This document shows positions 27,201 to 38,600 of a stretch of 64,000 bases of DNA, one piece after another (within the stretch, counting starts at the first letter, position 1; each line of letters starts with the position of its first letter). Under the pieces are notes generated by a model. It saw only the letters and a program-made list of their open reading frames with translations. It searched no databases and was not told the DNA's origin. A program made the translations under genes and the position numbers. The DNA is taken from positions 5,463,730 to 5,527,729 of the forward strand of contig CAIIXF020000007.1 of the NCBI GenBank assembly GCA_903813345.2, written 5' to 3'. Source of the DNA: Owenia fusiformis (lineage: Eukaryota; Annelida; Polychaeta; Sabellida; Oweniidae).

Positions 27201-29638
27201 CCAACACACATATTTCAACATATTTGAATTTTGCATTTGTTTAAGCAAAAATTATGAACGTTTTTGGCCTATTATGTCACAATCAGAAGTGGTGACATAT
27301 TGTCAATAGTCTCCCACTTTTTTGTGGATGGTGTTTTGCGTCAAGGGACTGAAACAAATTTTTACAAGCTGAAATAAAAAGTGATGAAATGTTGTTATGT
27401 TATGCATTGTCCTCTATCACTACCCTACGTTTATTTTAGGCTGCTATAAAGATGACATATACCACAATCTTAACGATTAGTTGTATTCAACTTTGCCACC
27501 ACTGATAAATGGGTTCTCACAATGTTAGTCATATAAAAAACAAGATGCATTCATAAATAAGGTCCACCCAACCTTTAAAATGATAATAAACAACTGTAAT
27601 AAATAGATTCTGAAATTTATATTGTACGTGCAGTCAAAATAGAAGAGGATTCATCAACGTCCAGCTTTTAGTTATACGATTTACATTCCATTTCCATAGA
27701 CATCAAAACGTTCTTTAGCAAAATAGAGTGATCCAGAAAGATCGGCCAAACCTAACGAGGACAAATTCAACTAACGGAACGTAAAAGTTTACAGTACAGT
27801 ACTACAAGTTAAAAGGGCTGTATAACGCATTTATTCGTACTGTATGGAATCCGGAGTATCATAACAACCAGATAGGTGAGGCATATTTAAAACATGTATT
27901 TTAACTATTTATTGTCAACAAGAAGGTGTGCGATTCAACCATCCTTTAAAGTTTTGCATCAAGTCTATATTTATTCCCCATATCTAGTTTTGTATACGTT
28001 CCATAGTATAAGCCAATAAAAGACAAGCAAAAATCAAGTTCAATTTAAGGAGAGATTGACTTCTAGGTTTAATGAAATCATCTACGTTTCATTACGAAAT
28101 CATCTACGTTTCATTACAATTGATTATATTTTAGTACGCCTTATCCCCCACGATGCGAGTGTATTCACATTCGTTTTACAAATGAGGTCTGGGAATGCAG
28201 TAGTAATATGTATTAAAATAGAGTTTTTATGCCACCACCAAAAGTGGTGACATATTGTTATGGTCTCCGTTTTTGTGACGGGGATTTGTTTTTGGCGGGC
28301 GGTGGTTGGTAATTGGTTGTTGGTGTTTGGCGTCCGATGTCTGTAACAAGTTCTAAAAACTTCCAATAACTTAACAAATACTGTTTACACTGACTTCAAT
28401 TTTTTCAATCATCTTCTCAGGGTTTTAGATTTTAGACTTGGCCTTCACTGACCTTCTCCAGGTAAAAATTCTTCTTTCAACTTGCTTCAAATTAACCAAT
28501 CTTTTTTTCAAAATCAGCTACTAAGTTCTCAGAAGTTCAAATCTAACTATTCGATTGAACTCAGGTTAGTGAGCACCTAGGTGGTGAAATTTTGTCATCT
28601 TAATTCCTTGTATATAATGTTAAAATGTAAAGTGGAATACCTCTGTTTGTGGAACACTTTTCAGAATCACAATACCAACCAGTTTCATATTACATAAACC
28701 TGTATAAAGGGAACATCTCCCTTTGTAGAGGTACCAAAGGTGTTCCACTTTGACAAGTTCAACTGTGTATAAATTAATCGTCCATCTTTTCAGCCTTATT
28801 CATGTAAACGTATTCCTGGGCTCATGTTTCCAAATATACCAACTAGGTTTAAATTATTTATACTCTTGTTTGTGCATACATTAAGGTATGTTATATATTA
28901 TTATCCTTTGCCTGTTGTTAGTGTAATATATCTAAGATTTTGTATAGATGCATAACTGTGTACTTCTTAAAAGTGTTCATGATTCTTTTTACCGAAATAA
29001 CAGCATACAATACAAACAAGGCGGATGCATTATCAGACTGTAAACTATTTAGCGAAGGCCACTCTACTCTATATAAAAGATATAAATTATTTTACATTCA
29101 TTTTGTACAAGCTGTGTACACATCGAAATGTATTCATTTTCTTTCCACTTAACTCCACATATATTCCTTAACATGTTTATTTAAATTTCTTTTGAAATTA
29201 TTTTTCGATATCCATTTAGAACTCGCCAAAATATAGTATCCATTTAGAAACACCCATCAATCATAAAATATTTGTATATGACTCCATTTTTGAACGCTTT
29301 TCAATTGAGGTATCAATATTAGTGGACAAAAAGAAGCTTGGCTTTATATTGAAATATTTTGGTATGTTCATCGTTGGTGACACATGAAATGAAAAGTTCA
29401 CCACATGTTATAAGGTCAAAAACTTTCATTTACAAGTAATCGTTATTTTTACGAAAAACGTGAGCTATTACACAATTATGATGTCCATATTGATGGGGTT
29501 TCGACCGTATTGCCTGGTATGAAACTGACAATTTGCTAAACTACATTTAAACATTTTGCATTCTGTCAACTTTTAAAAATATAAACACAATATATTTGAC
29601 TAATTTGTATCAAACATTATCTTAAGTTTAAATTATAG
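24264..29638. other. Spacer between the two paralogues
   Basis: No gene recognised in about 5.4 kb. It should hold the promoter and 5' exon(s) of copy B. A short minor ORF near 28979 (starts MILFTEITAYNTNKADA) looks slightly signal-peptide-like, but no good splice donor follows, so it is not called. Repeat fragments occur at about 27280 and 28225. Confidence 0.5.
28225..28380 (+). repeat. Dispersed repeat with GTGGTGACATATTG
   Basis: GTGGTGACATATTG followed by GGTCTCC-type sequence and TGTTTTTGGCG occurs here and, more diverged, at about 27288-27370. Two copies in one spacer point to a dispersed repeat end. Confidence 0.5.
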
Positions 29639-32600
29639 GGAAAGTGATTTACTTGTAAACGAAGACAATATGGAATCACTTAAGTGCAAGAGTTTATCAA
29701 ATCGGACAGAGAAGCCAATTGTGTTCGCAAACGAAGCCGAACTGGATGAAATCATATTAAGCGTGTATCAGAAAGAGGATAAGGATACCACCATAGATAT
29801 AAGCTGCGATAGTACCAGAACACTCGTAGGTACAGATAAACTAACCTGTTTGCAAATAGGACCCGATCTAGTCGATTGGAGACCAACCCCTATGCCAGTA
29901 TGCGTCCGTAAGTAAAAAGGACTAAACTTTGTTTGAACATGTCAATGAGCGAATAATCAATGTTAGTACAGAAAAAAGGAGCACGTAGGTTATCGCAAAC
30001 AATTTCAGAAGGTTATATCTTGGATTATAACTATTTTCTGACAATGGACACAGGTTTATCTTTGAGATCAATTCATATCTCAAAGAAACTTATACACAGT
30101 AATAATAGAGTCAAACAAACTCGGAGATATTTAACTAGCAATTAACCAATCAACACATATTTTCAAAGATGTTGACCCATTTTCACCAAAAATGCAATCA
30201 TTTTTACAATGTCTAATGCATTACTATTCTTTATTTTGATGTATCAATTAGGTCTTGAGAGAAAAACTTAATTGCTTTAGGATAAGTGTTCCCCATGTTA
30301 TTTCTCCATTGAAAAATCTCATGCTATCCATAATCCATTGGTTTCAGTTCATTTTGGTCATCCAAATTCAGTATCTTTGAAGTCCCAGGACCAATCAACT
30401 TTTCCTTTAAGGAAATAGAACGTGTCTCAAAGCACATTCTAATTATGCATTCAACAATATAATAAAAGGTTGCATTTTTGGTGAAAATTAGGTCAACATT
30501 TTTGAAAAAGTATGTTGATTGGTCAATTGCCCCATTCAATATCACTTAGGTCTGATTAACTAAATTATCATTATATATACTTTTCTTGAAGATAATTAAT
30601 GGATCTAAAAGACACACCCATGTTCATGATCAGAAAATATTTATAATTCCAGTTAGAATCGTTTGAAATTGTTTGCGATAACCTACGTGCTCCTTTAGAG
30701 TGCAAAACTGTTAAAAAATATTTTAGCAATATATATTATAAAATAATTGTAAGACGTGTCGCAAAAAGCTCGCGCACGCATTGTTACACATTTTGTGGCG
30801 TAATCCAGAGGATCCTCGCTTTTAACATGATAGAATGTGACGTTTTTGAGAAAAATGTACACACATGAAAATCCTTTCGTCCTCCACATTTACCTCTATA
30901 TCTCAAAACATTTTAGACGAATAACTCTGATATCATATATATATTGTTAATGGGCTAGGAGCATCATAAAACACGAATCAATTGATAATTCAGGTGAAAT
31001 AAATATACGTGTTGCTTTGCTTGAAAATAGGCGAATGGCGTAAATTAGCCCTATTTTAATGAATTTTGAAAACCTTTCGTCCTCCACTTTTCCACATACA
31101 ACAGAAAACACATACTTTTGTGAACAAAATCAACTATTTATTAATAAACTAGAGTTTAGGAGCAAAATAATCATGTATGATTTATTAAAAATTGATCTCG
31201 TATTTTTTGTTTAATGTACACCTGAAAAGTTGAAGGTACCAAAAAATGAGCAAAAAAGGTCGCTGTCAACAGATTCTATTTTTCAGACTCTATGACGTCA
31301 CAATATGGGACGCTTACTAAAATTCATCCTTTGAAATAAAACATCCATCTACCTTTATCAAGACGAAAAATAAGTATAATAGTCATATATTGTTTGAGTT
31401 ATGAGCGTTTAAAGACGAAAAATAATTCAAAATGTAACGTGTCAACATGGGATATTTGCCAGATGTTTTGGTAAAAAACTCTTTTTTAAAAACGAACGCG
31501 CAAAAATGTGAACTGAGTGTAGTTGATCTAAAATCTTCATCGAAAGAGCTTTAAAATGATACATAACTTTAATTAGAATATTATCTTATAATCCGGGGAA
31601 TCAAAGTTACATTCACGCGATACCCTTAAAAACAAATGCGCCACCTTTTTGCGACACGTCTAACTTATGACAACATGTCATTTTACTATTGCAATGTGTC
31701 ACTTTATTTTACTGTAACGATGTTCTAGGAAAGGTGGAATCTGACGTGACAGCTAATATGACATTAACCCAGACGCAGCAGATAATCATAGGTAGTGTCA
31801 TAGGAGGATTCTTCTTATTGGCTTTACTCATCGGAGTCCCGCTTTTGTATAGGCATCGCCGGCGTTTGAAAGAAAAAGCAAAAGGAACCGCAAGGTAATT
31901 CAATGTACATTGAGTGTCATTGATATTAAATTAAGTCTGTTATGATGCTGCGCCGTCTAACTGTTCAACTTGGACACTTTTTAAGACTGTAGATGTAAAA
32001 ATAAGTAATTTTTGGCATGTCGGCAGCCGTAATAAGTATGTACAATATAAGCAATAACGTTTCTTGAATTACTTAAAGTCATGTGTCAGAGGTGAAAATG
32101 AACTTTTTTTCAGCAGAAATAAAAGGGATCAGAATCAACCGGAAGTCGAACCGAATGTGGTAGAATATGTACGATCTAAACCAACATCATACGATAACGC
32201 TATTGAACCAGAATTGGATGCAAGTGAGATGGTACGGGTTCCGGAACCACCCCAATCCACCATTCAGTACACAGAGGCACCGATGCAACTGGTACAGGCG
32301 CCGTCACAAATGGAAGTCGTGCAGCCACAAATGGAAATTATACAACCTGTACAAATGGTACAGGCCCAACCTCAAATAGTCCAGGATCAGGTGTACCAAG
32401 AGCCTATGCAAATTGTCCAAGAGCCGTCTCAAATGGTATTCGAACAGCCAGTGAATGTCATTCAGACGTCAGTAGATATGTCCCGACACTCTAGCTCATT
32501 ATTTGAAGCACCAATATACGAACATCTATACGAACAAGTACCGAGTCTGATACAAACACCGTTGCCAGTGGGAAGCCTAGTTGAAGCACCGTTGAGTTAT

Positions 32601-35600
32601 GTACAAACCCCGGTGTCTGAAAGAAGTTTCCAATCACAAATGGTGGTCCCGGTGATGTTACCCGAAGCCCAATACGGAAGAGATGAGAACCATCTCGGCT
32701 CGTTGGACAGAGGTCAAAGGAAACAACGGGTGCTCACACAACAGAACCATGGCAGGTACGCATAGTAACAGTTAATATCGATTTAAAGTGTCTCTTGCTT
32801 TAATGCCAACGTGTGCATGTATACCTTTCATGAATGCATCAAAACTAAATTCGTTATCATTCACCAATTTTGCATATTTTCTGATCATATTTTACATAAC
32901 CGAGGCGTTTCAAAGTTTATTTTTCATAGACACTTCTTGTGAATATCAGGTTGTGTAAAAGAATGATTTGCATTGATAACAAATTTGTATTTACACATTG
33001 TATCTAGGGCCGCCCTAGGATCGCTTGATCGCAGGGGACAAAATGGCTGGCGTATTGTTGAAGCTCCTTTGAGAACAAGAACAAACCAGAGGTAGGAACA
33101 TAGTAATCAATGCAATCCAAGCAAATATTCATTAGACCGCGACAACAAATACTAAGGAATAATCTAGCGTTGAATTTATTAAGAAGAAATAATTAAACTA
33201 ATTGAATCAGGACATAACACGAGATTCTCCTGCATAGATACGTTTTGCAAAATATATATCTTAAATATCACATGTTCCAAAATGATATGGGAGATAATAA
33301 AAATATACGTTTGTAAGGTAGAAATTCGATATACATGTACACCCTTTAAACAATGTGCACGTGTTAGATATTGCATTATATTAGTACAAACAACTTGATC
33401 AACTCCACGACAAACTTGTTCCTGTTTTTGTATTTTCCTTTTTTGATAACGAGATGACCACTTTGCAAAGGCCAATATCTGATTTGTCTCTGTTATTTTC
33501 ATATTAAACCTAAAAAAAATGGCGATTTTGCGTAGGTCAAAACCTGATTTGTCTCTGTTATTTTCATATTATACTTAAAAAAGATGGCGACTTTGCGTTG
33601 GCCAAAACCTGATATGATTTCTGTTCTTTTCATATTATTCTTAAAAAAGATGTCCACTTTGCAAAGGCCAACGCCTGATATATGTATGATTTCTGTTTTT
33701 CATATTATTCATAAAAAAGATGGCCACTTTGCATAAGCCAACGCTTAATATGATTTCTGTTTTTCATATTATTCTTAAAAAAGATGGACACTTTGCATAT
33801 TGCATAAGCCTATACCTCATATGATTTCTGTTCTTTTCATATTATACTTAAAAATGGCCACTTTGCATAGGCCAACGCCTGGTATCTGTTCTTTTCATAG
33901 TATACTTAAAAAAAGATGGCCATTTGCATAGGCCAACGCCTGATATTATTTCTGTTCTTTTCATATTATACTTAAAAAAGATGGCCACTTTGCATAGGTC
34001 AACAGCTCATATGATTTGTGTTCTTTCCATATTATACTTTAAAAGATGGCCACTTTGCATAGGCCAACATCTCATATGATTTCTGCTCTTTTCATATAAT
34101 GCTCAAGAAAGATGGACACTCTGTCTAGGCCAACATCTGATGGATATAGTCCTGAGTAAGGACATTAGCGGTTACCGTTAGTGATTTGGTTTTCTGAATA
34201 AAAAGTCATTTTCTCCTTCCCTACCCCATTGGAGCGCCATCTAGCGTTTGGGAAGTGAATCGGGAATAAATATTTATAGGGTAGGTCCTAATTTATCTGA
34301 AAACATGTCAGAGTTCAGTGGGAAATCTCATTTTAAGCTGGCGGCGGAGTGATTTTGACCTTGTTGATTTTACCAGAATTCTCTGAGAAATCTGACGATA
34401 GAGGGGGTTAGTGTCTTCAAGTTTATTTATTTCAAAAATTCGGTGGACAACCCATGGTAAGATTGTTATAGCAGGCTAGGCGAGTCTCTCCCGAACACTG
34501 TGGTATGTTGCACTAGGCTTGGATACTAATCGTTAATAAGATACAGGGTAAAATGTTATAATGGCCACCTATGGGAAACTCTACTGTGATCTTCAACCTA
34601 TTAGAAGGCGCTTTTTTGGGGCATTTTGAAGGTTTTATCCCTTTTTGAGGTTTTTTAGTTCATTGAGAAGCCTAATAGCGCATATCATATTAAAGGGCTG
34701 TATCTTAGCTGAACAATGCTACCAAAATCGTGACATTTTGAAGCAATTTTGGTGTTTTGGGGGCGAGGCAACTGTGCCAAGTACCCCGAATTCCATTCTC
34801 CCGTGCCATTCAATTGTTTTTGGGGCAGTTTTGAATGAACCTTTGTTTCTTCCTACCAATATGACGTCATAAGATGCAATTGAACGCCTTGGCATGGATA
34901 TCACTTGAAAGATAGTAGAAATCGCCTTCCAATGATACCCCATATGGCCATGTTCACCTCAGTTGGATGTCCTCAATCTGTGATGCAATCTGTAAGGTGT
35001 ACCCCTACCCCAAAGAAATTTCAAGAAATCTCAAAATCAAATTTCCTGAATTTTGCTAAAAGGACCTGTGTCTATAAGGATTGAATTTTCCTCCGTGCTT
35101 TTTCTCAAATATAGGATTGTTGTATACCATTGTGATCGGGATAATGCCTACAATGCTAATATAACCATGTTGGAAGAAAACAAACTAATTCAGTTTACTA
35201 TTAGGATATAGTCCTGAGTAAGGACATTAGCGGTTACCGTTAGTGATTTGGTTTTCTGAATAAAAAGTCATTTTCTCCTTCCCTACCCCATTGGAGCGCC
35301 ATCTAGCGTTTGGGAAGTGAATCGGGAATAAATATTTATAGGGTAGGTCCTAATTTATCTGAAAACATGTCAGAGTTCAGTGGGAAATCTCATTTTAAGC
35401 TGGCGGCGGAGTGATTTTGACCTTGTTGATTTTACCAGAATTCTCTGAGAAATCTGACGATAGAGGGGGTTAGTGTCTTCAAGTTTATTTATTTCAAAAA
35501 TTCGGTGGACAACCCATGGTAAGATTGTTATAGCAGGCTAGGCGAGTCTCTCCCGAACACTGTGGTATGTTGCACTAGGCTTGGATACTAATCGTTAATA

Positions 35601-38600
35601 AGATACAGGGTAAAATGTTATAATGGCCACCTATGGGAAACTCTACTGTGATCTTCAACCGATATTTTAACCAGATCTTTTCACAAAGATTAAAATGATG
35701 ATCGGCTTAGAATCCCAAATTTTACTATTCTCCCGTAGATTGATGAGAAATGGTTTCTATGGTTATTTAGAAGATTTTCTGAAATTGAAATGTAAATTGG
35801 GTTTTATTTTATGACCGTCAAAAATATCTTATTTTGTAGGAACTATATGAAAATACCCTTGACCCATCAATTGAATAAGTAATGATGTTCAATATGAAAA
35901 TGAATCATAAGCTCATCATGTTTTATTGCCTTGAAAGTTATTAGCTTTACTATTCACTCGTTTATTCTTTGGAATGAACCTATTAAGTTGTGGTCAACGA
36001 CTTTCAAATGCCAGATAAAGGGCAGTGTTATTGTTTTCATCATATCTGATACGGTTGCACTTTCTGTACTGTAGATTAATGCAAAATACACGGTGACTTT
36101 TTTTAATTTTTTTTCTCATTTTTACATTTGATGTCATCATAAGACTTCTATAAATGTTCATCTCTCTGGTAGTAATGTACTATTAACAAAGTTGTTGATT
36201 TTCTTTCTCATCGTATTGGTCTCTCGTGTAACATCAAGTAAGTTTTCTATAGTAACGGTTGCTATTTGTCTCATTGTTATGTAATAGTTAATTACTTCAG
36301 TTTGATTCAAATATAATTTTATTTCTGAAAATCAACAACTTTGTTAATAGTATCATAAGACTTGTTTTCAAATGTCGTACAATGCTCCTAAAAATGTCCA
36401 GGTCACATTTGTCAACTTTGGATCCCATAGCCACTACAACCTGTAAATATGTTACATTGATTTTGATAATAAAAAAGGCCCATTAAAATAATCTTGAAAA
36501 TATGATATATAACTGTGAATAGATTCCATGATTCTATTCCAATATTAATCTCACTTTTCTGAACAATTATTGACTATTATCTTTATTTCTAATATTTATG
36601 GATCATTTTAACTTCCAAACAATTTAACAGAGTCTCCAAAACAGGAATTTTTATAAAACGAGATATTTATTTGACATGTACAGGTTGAGCCAAAAAGGAA
36701 ACCCAGGCAAATGGCATTAAGTCATTGAGCATTGGGTTGGGGTCAAATTTAACACAATTTAACATTGATCAATACTAAGTCTCATTAATTGGTCTAATCC
36801 AAATCGTCACGATTTGATGACCATTTTACAAACTATGCTAAAATCTCTCGACTTGGTAGGCAAAGATTCATATGCAGTATGGCAAGTGATTTTAGACAGT
36901 CATATCTTTCCCCACGAGTACTTTCTGGGCATAAATACAGTGGTTTTTATTAAAACAATATGTTTTCTTTCAAGTGAAGTACCCATGGTGATATAAACAT
37001 TAATTAAACAATTTGAAAAATTATGAATAGGGACTTCATGTCAACATTTTTTCAAAATGTTAAACCTGTTTACTCAAAAGAGGATCTTCTTTTTCTGATT
37101 TTTATTGCATGAAAAGAAAGTACTCCTGGTGAAAGATTTGACCGTCTAAAATCACTTGCCATACTGCACATGGACCTTTAAATGCATTGGGTTAAGTTAT
37201 TCTGACGACAAGCTTACATTATATCTTGCAAAATGACTCTCAACTTCCTTTTAATCTCTCTCTTGTAACAATCTCCTGAGTTGTATTGTATTGTAAATGT
37301 ATATTGCATTGAATTGTATCGTAATTATTGTATTGTATTGTATTACAGAAAATATCTTTGAAATAGCCCCGCAGATAAAAGTTTGGGGGTTCATATTAAG
37401 TGAGATTGGCATATTTCGGTATTTGGGGCATGTTTTGTAAAATGCGCATAAAAACCATTACCATTGATAAAAGACAAATGAAACTGTCCGAAATATGACC
37501 TTAAATCCATGCTGAATGACTGAGTTATAAAGATTTGTCAACTTTTTTGGCTCGCCTTGTACATTCGTGTTAATTAATAGATGAACCTCTATACGTTATA
37601 CATTACATGTCCCTGACTGGAACATAGTATTTGCGATTTATGGCTTTTACTTTTATAGCCTTCAATATAGGATAGGCAAAATATGTTAGCTTAATCGTAA
37701 ACATGAATGGCGATTCATCAACGATGCCCTATAAACGCTAAAATGGGGCATACGTAAAGGGTGTCCCAGAACGCACGTTTTGAGGGAGATATAAGGCATG
37801 GGTGATTTTTCTTTTTAATTTGGTACACTTATTAAACACACTTTGAGGAATAACTGATATGAATTTATCTTTTCACTCAGGCACTTATCTTTTATATTTC
37901 CGAATTCATTGACATTTGAATTCCACATCGACACAAACCCATGAGTTGTCGGGAAAATACAACAGTTAATGTCACATTTTGTCAATTTTATACAAATTCT
38001 CAACTATAAAACCAACGTTTTTTTGTATAAGCTTAGCGTATAAGCGTTATTATGTGACGTAAACTATTTTATCCCATACTTAGACGTGTTACAGGTACAT
38101 AAAGCCGGTTTGTAAAAACTTATATTTTCATCAGCGGGCAGATATAAGGGTTATGTACTGGGAGGTTTTGGATACAGGGTTTATCCCTAGGGAAATGTGT
38201 GTATCTCACGAGGGACCGTAGGGACCGAGGGAGATACTCATATTTCCCGCGGGATAAACACTGTATCCAAAACCGACCGTACATAACTGGTGTATCTCAT
38301 ACTTGAGTTGGTTTGGGGTAGATATAACCTTTACCACCCTTTTCAAATGACAAGATAGGCCTATACTGTAAAAGCACAATTTATATTTAACATTTTCATA
38401 ATATTCCTTCAGCTCAATACAATAGAATTGTAACATTTAAACTTTTTGAAAAATTTTAAACTTCTGAAATTTAAATTTTTAAAATTTTTAAACTTTTGAA
38501 AAAATTCCCGGGAGCGGGATGGATATATTATATCTGCCCGCATTTGGCCTGGAGCGGGACATATACAATATATCCTGCCCGCTCCTCAGATATGATATAT

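Noticed and set aside
28979-29070. Possible signal-peptide exon for copy B
   Set aside because: No GT donor at a suitable point and no likeness to the copy A upstream region.
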